A stretch of DNA of 64,000 nucleotides from Chaetoceros tenuissimus (taxonomy: Eukaryota; Bacillariophyta; Thalassiosirophyceae; Chaetocerotales; Chaetocerotaceae). Made by a program: the position numbers and the translations under genes. The stretch covers positions 248,001 to 312,000 of the forward strand of contig BLLK01000075.1 of the NCBI GenBank assembly GCA_021927905.1. The letters are read 5' to 3'. The number at the start of each line of letters is the position of its first letter. Position 1 is the stretch's first letter. Of this stretch, positions 21,777 through 32,927 are shown in pieces. Under the pieces are notes generated by a model, which saw only the letters and a list, made by a program, of their open reading frames with translations, made no database searches and had not been told where the DNA came from.

Positions 21777-23271
21777 ATGAAAAAGAACATGAAGACCCTC
21801 TTACTTGCAACAACCCTTCTTGCAAGCTCTTGCCATGCATTCTCAAACTCGTTTCTACACAAGAAAGCTCTAAAAAGTAGAACTGGCCCTTTTCCTATCC
21901 GCACAAGCTTGTACGGTACCTCCGATGCGAACAATTCTGCTGACCAAAATGACGCGCTGCAAAAAAGAACTTGTATTTTGAATTTCCTAACTCAGAGATC
22001 TATCCAATCCTTCATGTTTCTTTTAAAGGAAATGAAGGATCCACATAGTAACGCATGGTTGGCGAATTTTCTAGAAATGGATAAACGAGTGTTGTTGAGT
22101 TATCATGGAACTGGATGTCTTGACCTTGAGAGATTCAGCGAGTGGAATTGCTTCTTTGATGAACTTTTAGAACAGCCAGAGGATGTTGTGATTGTTGAGA
22201 TCCCTACTAGAGGAGGAGGGAATTGCCTAAGTAAAGACAATCCTTTTAGAGAAAAAGAGGTGAGTATATACTAGCTAGAGTTATGTATGCGTCATGTGTT
22301 TTACATATCTGACTTTACTTTTCTACACAGGAAGCTCAAGTTCGAGAAATCGAGATTGACATTGACCCTCCATCTATCGCAAATAGAATTCTATCTGTAA
22401 GAGATAAAATTTCCAAAGAATGGATTCAAGATATGGACCTTTTGATTTCTGTCAACTCCGATATCCTATCATCCTACGCTGAACGAAAGAAGGAAGCTCG
22501 TGGCACTGAGGATTGTGATACCGACAGTGATTATGAAAGAGGATGCTCTCTAGACCAAGAAAAGGAAGAAGTTGTTTTTGGTCAACGTACCAATCAGAGT
22601 TTTGAACGGGGTGCGATTTACTTCATCAACAACCATCAAAACTTTTCTGGAGGAAATGCAAGTCCTCTACGTTCATCTAGCTTTGACCTACTCTTTTTGC
22701 TTACAATGCAAGAGGCTATTCATAGGCTTCTTAGATCTTATAAAGATGCTGGTGAAGAGAAGAAAATTTCCTTTGCTTGGTTGAACGAGTTGTACAAGAA
22801 AAGTCTATCGAAATACTTTGATGGAAGTCATGTAGGTTTTGGTAGATCTGAAGAGTTTCTTGACGAAATTTTGAGTACTTCTCCAGCTCTCAAAACTGTA
22901 GGTGACAAAGTTGGTAAGTTCAAAGTCTTGTATTGCATAATCATATTCATATTATTCACTCACAAAATAATTTTGATATTACATTCTCAGATTTTATTGA
23001 TCCTCTTCTGGTTGTCGAAGATATCATATCCTTCCGTGAAGAGGTTGCACTTGAATGGAAAGACACACTCTTGAAGGTCGAACTGGACCACAATGATATG
23101 CGTACCGACATTTTCAGAAAACAAATGCTCAAATGGGGTCAACCTATGGATGCCAACAAAGACAAGAAAACATCAAAGGAAAGCAAAGATATTGAAGTGG
23201 AAGAAACTGTTCTCGAAGCAAAGCATAGTGGTAAGACTACAATCATTCTAGACGCAGGAGATTTCCAGTAG
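21777..23271 (+). CDS. Plastid-targeted protein of unknown function (three exons)
   Basis: Exons 21777-22259, 22331-22913 and 22991-23271 give 448 residues. Introns are 71 bp (GAG|GTGAGT to ACACAG|GAA, phase 0) and 77 bp (TTG|GTAAGT to TTCTCAG|ATT, phase 1). The first 20 or so residues are a signal peptide (TLLLATTLLASSCHAFSNSF). Cleavage before a Phe in CHA|F resembles the ASAFAP motif that sends proteins into the diatom plastid, and the Ser/Lys/Arg-rich stretch after it fits a transit peptide. The mature part is acidic, with VVIVEIPTRGGGNCL, DPPSIANRILSVRDKI and FEEMQ-free helical regions, but matches no domain I recognise. The body is co-linear across the splice sites, which supports a real gene. 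Convergent with the next gene, 286 bp away. Confidence 0.75.
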
Positions 23272-23557
23272 AAAGGATCATTTTAGACCTTGATATCATT
23301 TGTTGAAGAAAAATACAAAATTTTTGAAAGGAAAAATATTCACAGCAACGTCTTTTTGAATATGGCTGATGAATATTTCTTGTAGTCATTGTATTATTAT
23401 TTGTTGAAGAAATATATTGAAAGTATGCTTGTGTACGTCTCATACGGATAGAATAGGATTGCATTGTTTCATAAGTTGATAAGTACATGGTATAAGTTTA
23501 GTTTTATATTGAAACGTTAATTTCTCAACTTGACAAGTCTTTCAAGTCACGCATGTT

Positions 23558-25045
23558 TTAAATCAAGCGCTCTTCCACTGCGTTCTGGGCATCAGACAAG
23601 CGCAAATTATCATTTCCTTTCTCCACTGGATAAAAATAATCTATCATATATTCATTAAAAATTCCATCATAGTGTCTTGCATCTCCATTCTGTGTATGAT
23701 CTGCCGCCTCATATGTGATATCATACATATCCAACACTGGAATATCAAGTTCCTTCATCAATTCCATTTGCCCATCATGAAGCATTTTAGCTCGAGATGT
23801 TGAACAATATTTCACCCTTTCTATACCTCTTGCACCTACAACTCTATGAACATGCACTGCAGTCATTGATTTCCAGTACACTTTTGCACTTGTGAGACCT
23901 TGAACTGCTTCAATCAATTCTCTCACCGCCTTCAAGTGGTCATCGAAGTTAGGTTGTTCTTCCTCATTATTGGCGAGAAGATCCCATACGCCACTGCCAA
24001 TAATCACTGCATCATCTTTGCCATCGTCACCTTCGATGCCTTGTTCTTGCACCAACCATTTTGCAATCCCAATGAATTTGTCAACTGTACTTAATGATAG
24101 AGGCAATGCGGACGATAGAACAGGACCAACATTTACAATATTGCCAAAGTTTTCCCTCCGCGGAGTATCCATGAGATCTGGTCCTGGATATCCTCCCATA
24201 AACTGACGCATGAGAGAATTTCCCATGCCATAGATGGCACGATAAGATGCCATTTCCTCACCAAATGATGATGGCTTTGGACGGTCTCTAGCCATTGCAA
24301 TGGGTGGTAGAAAATTGTCTGGTATTTTTGCTTCCCATTTGCTATTGATAGCACCTCCATGATCCCAACTTTGTTTTATAGGTGGCATGTATGATCCCAA
24401 GCCGCATGTATACTGAAGAAAAACAGTGAATGTACCACCGGGCAAGATATCATTTTCTAATTTTTCAAGTTCAACTGGCAGTAGGGGTTGCACAAGTTCG
24501 AGGTAATACTGTCCATTTTCCAAATCTTTGATATGGGCTACTACCGCGTCTGGAGGCACATTACTCCGGCCTTCCACAGGAGACGGTGCAGAGTAAGTGA
24601 TGTAAAACTCATCTCCACCTTGATTCTTTTTCACTCCATTTTCATCAAACGTAGAAAGCACCACTGTATTTGTAGTGTCAAATGTAATTTTCACCTGAGC
24701 GGTTGCTTTACAATCTCGGTGTCTTTCTTCTATGACTACTTTAGGGTTACTGAACAATTCCGTTATGATTTGTTGAGGAGTCTCATCAATAATAGATGGA
24801 AGAACAATTTGAAGCCTATTCATTTTGTCAAATTGTGAGTCAATGATAGTAGGGAAATGAGACTTGGTGATCTCGTCCTCCTCTTTATTATTGTTGTCGA
24901 AATCCTCCGTCAGTGATCTTGCTTGTTTATTGAACAAAACAATACCATCATTGCAGTCATAGAAGGCAATGAAGGCAGACAAGGAAAGCAATACAAGTCC
25001 TGTTGCCCTCCGTGCCTTTTTCGATATCTTCATTTGCTTATTCAT
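23558..25045 (-). CDS. SGNH/PC-esterase-like type II membrane protein
   Basis: 495 residues from an ATG at 25045. A hydrophobic segment at about residues 15-29 (TGLVLLSLSAFIAFY) after a Lys-rich start suggests a type II Golgi or ER membrane anchor. Residues about 110-220 look like an Ig/filamin-type domain (CKATAQVKITFD, FTVFLQYTCGLGSY). The C-terminal half has SGNH landmarks: YGMGNSLMR in the place of GDS, VIIGSGVWDLL like the N/G-x-W block, and GDARHYDGIF as the Asp-His pair. This layout resembles the NXPE and PC-esterase group acting on surface glycans, by analogy only. The Asp of GDS is Asn here, while the paralogue next door has GDSTMR. Head-to-head with that paralogue. Confidence 0.65.
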   Translation of the reverse strand: MNKQMKISKKARRATGLVLLSLSAFIAFYDCNDGIVLFNKQARSLTEDFDNNNKEEDEITKSHFPTIIDSQFDKMNRLQIVLPSIIDETPQQIITELFSNPKVVIEERHRDCKATAQVKITFDTTNTVVLSTFDENGVKKNQGGDEFYITYSAPSPVEGRSNVPPDAVVAHIKDLENGQYYLELVQPLLPVELEKLENDILPGGTFTVFLQYTCGLGSYMPPIKQSWDHGGAINSKWEAKIPDNFLPPIAMARDRPKPSSFGEEMASYRAIYGMGNSLMRQFMGGYPGPDLMDTPRRENFGNIVNVGPVLSSALPLSLSTVDKFIGIAKWLVQEQGIEGDDGKDDAVIIGSGVWDLLANNEEEQPNFDDHLKAVRELIEAVQGLTSAKVYWKSMTAVHVHRVVGARGIERVKYCSTSRAKMLHDGQMELMKELDIPVLDMYDITYEAADHTQNGDARHYDGIFNEYMIDYFYPVEKGNDNLRLSDAQNAVEERLI

Positions 25046-25539
25046 TTAGGTTTCCTATTATGAGAGATTGTGCAGTACCGAATATGCAAATGTGATATTG
25101 TTTAATGCAATAGCTTCCCCCTTTTCTCGCTTTTACAGAAATGTTTATGGAAATGACCGTCAAAAAGAGAAAAATGACATTATTTGATCACGGTCATTGG
25201 GAAAGTCAAAGCTGAATTCTCCGAATATTAGTCTCACTATGCCTTTTTATGTTTCCTCATGTGTTTCAATTTTCGTTTGGGTCCAAAACTCAAACAACTG
25301 ACATACTCTATTTATTCTGCAAAATACTTAGATAATATATGCTTGATGTAAGATTACAGATGAGAGAATTAGATTCAATTTCATGTAATGTTGCATCTGT
25401 ACTATACTTTTCTTTTGGTAATCCTGCTATGTTTACGTACGTACCTAATCATAGACAAAATACTCCGAAGCAGAATAAAATGATGAAAATGACCGCATAC
25501 TAACATACATCTACATCAGGTAAACCAAATGAATGTATC

Positions 25540-26942
25540 ATGTATCACTATTCATTTACTATCTTCAAGAAGAATAAACTAATAGCAAACAGAATATTGT
25601 CGTCGTCGGAACAAGAAGATGCTAAGAACAAACTCAAAGAGCAGAACATTCACCATGTTATAAATAAAGGAGGACTTCAAATTGTTCTCCCGTTTGTTAT
25701 TGATGAGACTCCTCAAGAAATCTTGACGGAACTCTTTGGTAACCCAAAATCAGTCTTCCAAGAAAAACACCGAGATTGTAAAGCAACCTCTCAGGTGAAA
25801 ATTACTTTTGGCACAAATAAAGATGAGCCAGTGATATTCTCTACCTTTGATGCAAACGGTATGGAAAAGAAACAAGGAGGGGATGATGAGTTATACATCA
25901 CTTACTCTGGATCTAATGATGTCAATGCGCCAGATGCAATAGCTCATGTGAAAGATTTGCAAAATGGACAATATGAACTTGAATTTGTGCAGCCCTTTTT
26001 GCCATTCGAAGTCGAAAGGTTAGAACGCGACATCTTACCTGGTGGGATATTCACTGTTGTCCTACAGTATACATGTGGCTTGGGATCATACATGCCACCT
26101 ACGAAACAAAGTTGGGATCAAGGAGGTGCGATCAACAGCAAATGGGAAGCAAAAGTACCAGACAATTTTCTACCACCTATTGTAATGGCTAGAGATCGCC
26201 CAAAGCCACAATCGTTTGGTGAAGAATTGACATCTTATCGAGCCATCTATGCAATTGGAGATTCAACTATGAGAATGTTCATGGGAGGATATTATCCCGG
26301 ATTGGATAACATGATTACTCCGCGAAGGGAAAACTTTGGCAATATACATTCTTCTGAGGGTGGTTCTGTTGCTGGTGTAGGAATGCCTTTATCATCCAAC
26401 ACACTTGATAAATTCATCGGGATTGCGAAATGGTTGGTCAGAGAACAAGGCATCGAAGGTGATGACGGTAAAGATTATGCGCTGTTGATAGGTAGTGGCG
26501 TTTGGGATCTTTTAGCCAATAATGACGAAGATCAGCCTAATTTTTATGATCACTTGAAGGCTCTCAGAGAATTCATTAGTGTCGTGAAGGGTCTCACGAG
26601 TGCAAAAGTGTACTGGAAATCAATGACTGCTGTGCATGTTCATAGAGTTGTAGGTGCTAGAGGTATAGAAAGGGTGAAATATTGCTCAACATCTCGAGCT
26701 AAATGCTTCATGATGGTCAAATGAAGTTGATGAAAGAACTTGATATTCTAGTGTTGGATATGTATAATTTCACATATGAGGCAGCAAGTCAGACTGTTAC
26801 GAAAAATCCTTTAGGAGATGCACGACACTATGATGGAATTTTCAATGGATGGATGATGGATTATTTTTATCCAGCGAAGAAAGGAATGGCTGAGATGCAC
26901 TTGTCTGATTCTCAGCATGCAGTAGTAGAGCGCTTGGTTTGA
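25540..26942 (+). pseudogene. SGNH/PC-esterase-like paralogue with one frame change
   Basis: Homologous along its length to the gene at 23558-25045, in head-to-head orientation about 500 bp apart. Readable blocks: CKATSQVKITF, CGLGSYMPPTKQSWD, YAIGDSTMRMF (a full GDS motif), LLIGSGVWDLL. At about 26702 the run of A in GCTAAATG is one base shorter than in the paralogue (GCTAAAATG). The frame then ends after 394 residues, and the remaining 79 residues, with LGDARHYDGIF, continue in the next frame. No N-terminal membrane anchor is visible from the ATG at 25540; an upstream exon is possible. It is either a very recent pseudogene or a homopolymer error in the assembly. Confidence 0.7.
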
Positions 26943-27692
26943 GAGAATGAATGCTTTCACTTTATTGTGTCCATTCTTCAAGATGTACGAGAAATTGTAC
27001 TGCCATGTAATCGAAATTACTATTTTTTGTATGTCGCAGTATGCTGTGAGCTTAAGAATTCTACTTTGCGTTTTACTAATTCTATTTTATATCTAATTTA
27101 TCGCTAATTTCTCTTTTGCTTGGATCTTTTGAAGAATATACTATTCTTGTCAAACTTTCTCCTGTTCAATACTTTCTTGTAGCGTTGCAGTTAGTGAAGT
27201 CCAGTTAAAGCCGATGGTATTCAGCATATTGATACGTTCTTCTGCTAACTCCATATAAATTCTCTTCTTATCAATTTCTAATGCTGATGAAATTATGATC
27301 ATCAATAAAACCCTTCAAGACCGTTTCAATAGTTCACACCAGTATCCTTCATTTCTATTTCATTTCCAACAGCAAGTCTTACTTTCTTCGAATCTATTTC
27401 ATTTCTTATAGGAGTGACGTGATTGTATGTTCTCATCTGCTTGATATTCTGTCTGCTTTTACTTTCATCAGGTACAGGTTGGTTTTCACTTGCATTCTAT
27501 TTTCACTTGTTTCTCCATTCTTTGACTTGCGTTTTTTTCCTTTTTATCGTAGGTCCTTCTGTTTCGTGCGGTCTTAATTCCTTTTCCCTAGGAAGATTGG
27601 CTGTCTTCTGGCTGCCTGCTAGCTCAACAATGATCATTGCTGTACTACCACGGTGCAATAGCTCTGCCTCAGCATCATATTTACCGTGATTA
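26943..27692. other. Spacer with decayed gene pieces
   Basis: Between the SGNH paralogue and the TIR-TPR gene. It holds a helicase-associated-domain remnant (27090-27275) and a possible continuation of the TPR gene in another frame (27503-27727). Confidence 0.5.
27090..27275 (-). pseudogene. Helicase-associated-domain repeat remnant
   Basis: On the minus strand LAEERINMLNTIGFNWTS can be read, the end of an HA repeat. Further left, DNA around 27097-27130 (TTTCTCTTTTGCTTGGATC) matches the 3' end of the larger locus near 31310. No intact gene. Confidence 0.6.
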
Positions 27693-30146
27693 TCATGAAA
27701 TAACGCAAGGATAATATTGTTGCTCATGAAAATAATCTATATTCTGCCTACATTTGATAGTTAAAGGATGAAGAAATCCATATCCAGATGAATGCAACTT
27801 TCCTAGACATTCCCTTAACAATGACTTTGCTTTTTCGAATTTACGATGTCTACCATATAAACACGCAAGATCGTTCATTGCCGTCAAAGTATCAAGATGT
27901 TTTGGTCCTAAAATTCTTTCACGAACTGCTAGTAAATCCTTGTACAATGGCTCTGCTTCGTGAAATTTACGCCAATCAGAATACAATCCAGCAAGACGCT
28001 TCATTTCTTCAAAAGTATCTGGATGATCTGGTCCTTGAATTCTTTGATGCATTGCCAGTATATCCTTGTACAATGGCTCTGCATCATCATATTTACCTTG
28101 TTCATGATAAAATGACGCAAGTTGACCCATTGCTTTCAAAGTATCTGGATGATCTGGTCCTTGAATTCTTTGATGCATTGCCAGTATATCCTTGTACAAT
28201 GGCTCTGCCTTCTCATATTTACCTTGTTCAAAATAAAATGACGCAAGTTGACCCATTGCTTTCAAAGTATCTGGATGATCTGGTCCTAGAATTGTTGTAA
28301 TTTCTGCTAGTGAATTCTTGTACAATGACTCTGCCTTCTCATATTTACCTTGACTATAATAAAATGTCACAAGTTGACCCATTGCTTTCAAAGTATCTGG
28401 ATGATCTGGTCCTAGAATTGTTGTAATTTCTGCTAGTGAATCCTCGTGCGGCTCACGCTGCTTAAAATACAATGTTGTAAGAGTGTCAATTGTTTGCAGA
28501 GTATCAGGATGAGTTGATCCTAGAATCCGTTTACGCTTTGCTAAACATTCCTTGAGCAATGGCTCTGCTTCGAGCAATTTACGCCGCTTAAAATACAATG
28601 TTGCAAGATTGTTCATTGCTTCCAAAGTATCGGGATGATCTGGTCCTAGAATTGTTTTATATTTTTTTAGGCAATCCTTGAGCAATGGCTCTGCCTTGCT
28701 GTATTTACCTTCAGAACCATACAGTTCCGCAAGATTGTTCATTGACATCAAAGTATCAGGATGATCTGATCCTAGTTTTGTTTTACGATTTTCTAGTAAA
28801 TTCTTGTACAATTGATTTGTTTTGGAAGTTTGATATCGTCTACCATGAAACACCACAAGTTTGTTCTTTGTAACAAGAGTATCTGGATGATCCCGTCCCA
28901 GAACTTTTATGCGTTTTGTTAAACATTCCTTGTACAATGGCTCTGCTTCGTTGTATTTACCTTCAGCTGTATACCATCCAGCAAGATTGTTCATTGATTC
29001 CAAAGTATCGGGATGATCTGATCCTAGGATTGTTCCACGTTTTGTTAAACATTCCTTGTACAATGGCTCTGCTTCGTTGTGTTTACCTTGACTTTCATAC
29101 AGTTCCGCAAGATTGTTCATTGACATCAAAGTATCAGGATGATCCGATCCTAGTTTTGCCTCGCGCTTTGCTAGACATTCCTTGTACAATGGCTCTACTT
29201 TGTCGTATTTACCTTGATCCTTATAAAGTGTCCCTACTAAATTCATCAAGTCTGCCTCATCTTTGCTATCGTTCTCGACTTTTTCCAATTCTGACAATGC
29301 AACAATCAAAACCCAATCACGCAGCTGATCAAATACCATTGAGTTTATGTTTGCAAATCCAATTTCTTTCCTGATTAAATAATGAATGCGTTCTTTATCC
29401 TTTGGATTCCAAGATTGACTCTTTTCTGCATTTACAATACTCAGCATCTTGTTGATGATAATGGTAGGACCATGTTTGCATTCTTCAATGAAAGCTTGAC
29501 GCTCATTGTTACTCATTGCAATTTCAAACTTTGCATTCGTTACAGATGTACAATAAGCTTCGAAGATACACCATGCTCTCTTATAAGGAATAGGATCATT
29601 CCACGGAGCCATAACCATCACTGTATGACCAAGTTGGTCAATGGCATCCTTGAAAGTAGTAGCCCACCATTCATACGGCAATTCTGGACCCTTGTGCTGA
29701 TTATTAGACACTACATCAAACCAAACAATCTTGTCGGGTTCATCTTTGAAATGATCTTCAAGCGCACTCAGGACATCGAGGAATTTGTACTTCCATGCAT
29801 GAGAAATGAATACAGTAGCAGTCTTGACAACTCCATTGAGTTCAGCATTTGCTTTTGCCTTCTCGAGAATCATATCACAATACGAAAGCTCATAGTCTTG
29901 AGTAGCTGGAATCACAAATTGGTCACAAATATCTTTTGTAGTTAGGCCTTCCAGCGCTTCTTTCCCTCCACATTCATCAATGAACTCATTCAAGATATAT
30001 GAGAGCTTGATTCCATTCTTTGGGAATGGAATCGTTTTATGGTCGACTTCTTCCTTTTTTTGGTTGTGCAGAAGTGGTAGTAACATCAGCTGCTTGATCA
30101 GGATTTTCTCCTTCTTTGTGAGAAACTCTGTTTCTTCCATATGCAT
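27693..30146 (-). CDS. TIR-like domain fused to kinesin-light-chain-type TPR repeats
   Basis: 817 residues from an ATG at 30146. Residues about 108-235 look like a TIR-type fold: TATVFISHAWKYKF (strand A), IVWFDVVS, TFKDAIDQLG, VMVMAPW, then KRAWCIFEAY. The last has W192, C193 and E196 in the WCxxE arrangement where the catalytic Glu of NAD-cleaving TIR domains sits. Residues about 285-800 are roughly twelve 42-residue TPR units of kinesin-light-chain type (EAEPLYKECLTKR, LGSDHPDTLESMNNLA). Some adjacent units are almost identical in DNA (28130-28440), so the array is changing by recombination; one unit is shortened (KQREPHEDSLAEI). No NB-ARC or other nucleotide-binding domain is present. Cytosolic scaffold or sensor is a guess; NAD cleavage is untested. 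Confidence 0.75.
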   Translation of the reverse strand: MHMEETEFLTKKEKILIKQLMLLPLLHNQKKEEVDHKTIPFPKNGIKLSYILNEFIDECGGKEALEGLTTKDICDQFVIPATQDYELSYCDMILEKAKANAELNGVVKTATVFISHAWKYKFLDVLSALEDHFKDEPDKIVWFDVVSNNQHKGPELPYEWWATTFKDAIDQLGHTVMVMAPWNDPIPYKRAWCIFEAYCTSVTNAKFEIAMSNNERQAFIEECKHGPTIIINKMLSIVNAEKSQSWNPKDKERIHYLIRKEIGFANINSMVFDQLRDWVLIVALSELEKVENDSKDEADLMNLVGTLYKDQGKYDKVEPLYKECLAKREAKLGSDHPDTLMSMNNLAELYESQGKHNEAEPLYKECLTKRGTILGSDHPDTLESMNNLAGWYTAEGKYNEAEPLYKECLTKRIKVLGRDHPDTLVTKNKLVVFHGRRYQTSKTNQLYKNLLENRKTKLGSDHPDTLMSMNNLAELYGSEGKYSKAEPLLKDCLKKYKTILGPDHPDTLEAMNNLATLYFKRRKLLEAEPLLKECLAKRKRILGSTHPDTLQTIDTLTTLYFKQREPHEDSLAEITTILGPDHPDTLKAMGQLVTFYYSQGKYEKAESLYKNSLAEITTILGPDHPDTLKAMGQLASFYFEQGKYEKAEPLYKDILAMHQRIQGPDHPDTLKAMGQLASFYHEQGKYDDAEPLYKDILAMHQRIQGPDHPDTFEEMKRLAGLYSDWRKFHEAEPLYKDLLAVRERILGPKHLDTLTAMNDLACLYGRHRKFEKAKSLLRECLGKLHSSGYGFLHPLTIKCRQNIDYFHEQQYYPCVIS

Positions 30147-31302
30147 CTTCTACACTGAAGCAAGTACCCATCTTGAGAGATATCTATGTAAGTTCTTGTA
30201 CCTTTGGTATTTTTTTCCCCTTGTCAAGTGTATGTGTTTAGCGTGTAGCATTTAGCGTTTAGGGAACCTTTCAATAGTAAGGAGTAAAGCTTTCTTGGGT
30301 TTTTATTTATCATGTTTTTGTTTGGTCGTGTAGTACCACCGGAGGTTTTGAGCCACTGTTGGTCACCTTCGCGCAAAAATCGCTAAATAGAACACGACAT
30401 TGTACGTAGTTATAATTAACAAAAAATAGTACAATGGTATGTTATTTTAAAGTATTTTCAACTACAAATGCAACTCGAAGAGCATTTATCTATGTATAGA
30501 GAGACTTTGTATAGCTTTACTTTAGACATATCTGTATTCTCACTAGGACTATAAGCCACTCAGTATGGCTTAAATCGCCAAAAATGAGCCAAATGAGCTA
30601 CTTTTATGACTATGTATCTGAACTTTTTCATAAAGATTCAATCTAAACTAAACAATATATTTACGTATATACCTCTAATAGACATCAGTCATGGCTGAGT
30701 AGTATGATCTACAAGACTAAGAACTAAGACTCAATATGAGAGGTGCACTTTTCTAATAATTATCTATTTCAGTCTTGTTTTTTTGCAATTGACTGGCCCT
30801 GAACGCATCTGGATCACTAACCTGCAAATGGACTAATGAAAAATCTTCAGGATTTGGACCCTTGTATTTTCTTTAAAATTCAGATTGTTACATTGTTTAA
30901 GTTTCAATCAACCTTATTTATATATCTTTTATTGCTTTTGTTCAATGAATACTTGATTCAAGTACTATTTTCTTTATTCTGAGCATCATGAAATTGGTCA
31001 TGTTCGGGTCATTTTCATCACTATTATGCTTCATTTGGTGTGAAAATAAATAGCGCTAATGTTTTCAAAGATGATTTTTATTTCCTTTTATATAATCAAG
31101 AAGATATGCTTTAGTTATTAGAGATTACAAGATGTGAGCATTATGAAAACAGTTGTACATTGTGGCAAACTCTACCCATTCTGCAAAATAATTCGTAATG
31201 TACTTGGCGGAAGATGGTAATGGAAGATTAACTTTGTGTTAGACTAATTATATTTCATATGAAATTATTATTATTGTACAATTTATTATTTATACATACT
31301 TG
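30147..31302. other. Gene-free stretch
   Basis: About 1.15 kb upstream of the TIR-TPR gene and downstream of the decayed HA locus. No frame, RNA gene or paired repeat that I could support; AT-rich throughout. Confidence 0.5.
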
Positions 31303-32927
31303 CTAATTTCTCTTTGGCTTGGATCTTTTCAATGATGTCCTATCGTCAAGCTTTCTCTTCTTCATATTTGCATATATGACAGCTTTCTCCTTTTGAAACA
31401 TCACAGAGAGCCTGCACAAAACTTGAATTCTATCTTGCAAGCTTCTGCTTGTACTTGGCGTTTCCATCTTTTCTTCTGTTGCAGCCTCTATCCTTGAATC
31501 GTTCCAATTTGTTTCAATTGCTATCTGCTTATGCATATGGTTGATTTCACTGTCTCCTTGTGCAGTATCGTATCCATTTCCCACAGCGAGTTCAAGCTCT
31601 TCAAATTGATCATTCCAATTGTGATCGGAGAATTTTAATTTTTTCGGTTCGCTGCTCTTTTGTCGGAGCAGTCCAGTTGAAACCGATATCATTAAGCATA
31701 TTTATACGTTCTTCGGACAGTTTTGAAAGTTTATAGTGATAACGTTGTCTGTGTACCCAGCTCCCAAGTTGGTTCTCCTTATATCTTGATGGCACGTTGT
31801 AATCTCCATGCTTGGACTTGTAATGTCGGAGCTCTTCAAATTTATCATACCAAGTAATATCTTTTTGCTGTATAGGTACCATCCAATTAAATTTGATATC
31901 ATTGAGCATTTCGATATGGTCATCCGACAGTTTTGAATGTTTATATTGAGAACGTTGTCTTTGAACCCAATTTGCAAGTTTCTTGTCATATGTATATGAC
32001 ACGTTGTAATCTCCATGCTTGGACTTGTATAGTTTCAGCTGTTCAAATTTATCAGACCAAGTACTTTCTTTTCGCGTTGCAGTTGGTGCAGTCCAGTCAA
32101 AACTGATATCATTCAGCATATTTATTCATTCTTCTACTAGTTTTGAAAGTTTAAATTGAGCACATTGCCTTTGTACCCAATTGGCAAGTTGCTGATTCTC
32201 CTCATATACCCCTGGTACGTTGCAATCTCCATACTTAGACTTGTATTTTTTGATATCTTCAAATTTATTATGCCATCTAATACTAGCATCTATAATAAGA
32301 GCATCTCTACTATTATGTGGTACAGTCCAGTCAAAACCGATATCATTGAGAAAATTTATGCGTTCTTCTGAAAGTTTTGACTTTTTATATTGAGAGCGTT
32401 GTCTTTGCACCCAATAGAAAAGGTGTTGATTCTGCTTGTCGTCCCATTTTACATTACTATCTCCATGCTTGGACTTGTAAAGTTTCAGCTCTTTAAAATG
32501 ATCATGCCAAATCTTATCTTGTGGTGAGGTCCATTCAAAACCGATAGAATTCAGCATATGCATGCGTTCTTTCGACATCTTGACTTGTTTATATCTAATA
32601 CACCCAATTGGCAAGTGTCTGATTCTCAACATATATAGTTGGCACGTTGCAATCTCCATTCTTAAACTTGTATTGTTTCAATTGTTCAAATCGGTTAAAC
32701 CAAAAATCATCGTTTGACAGTAGGTTCCATTCAAAACCAATACTATGAAGCATATTGATTTGTTCATCCGACAGTTTTGATTGTTTATATGTAGTACGTT
32801 GAGTTTGAACCCAATAGGAAAGAGACTGATTCTTGTCATGTGTAGATGGCACATTGCAATCCCCGTATTCCTTTTTGTATTCAAGTAGTTGTTGAAATTT
32901 GTTGAGCCAATTAACATTATTCTTCAT
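31303..32927 (-). pseudogene. Helicase-associated-domain repeat protein, six repeats, decayed
   Basis: Begins with an ATG at 32927 (NWLNKFQQLLEYKKEYGDC), as in the locus at 15530-16559. About six HA repeats follow in order (for example LKLYKSKHGDSNV, WVQRQRSQYKKSKLSEE, INFLNDIGFDW), then the family tail RIQVLCRLSVMFQ and VIYANMKKRKLDD. The coding track is interrupted three times: a frame change near 32610 after LANWV, a nonsense codon near 32122 where EERIN would be expected (EE, stop, IN), and a frame change near 31650 before the tail. All pieces are co-linear on one strand, so this is one ancestral gene, not four. Introns would not explain the nonsense codon. Confidence 0.75.

Noticed and set aside
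27788-29374. Plus-strand frames across the TPR region
   Set aside because: They are antisense shadows of the TPR repeats and repeat with the same period.
27693-30146. Calling the TIR-TPR protein an NLR immune receptor
   Set aside because: No NB-ARC or NACHT motifs (P-loop, MHD) are visible between the TIR-like region and the TPR units.
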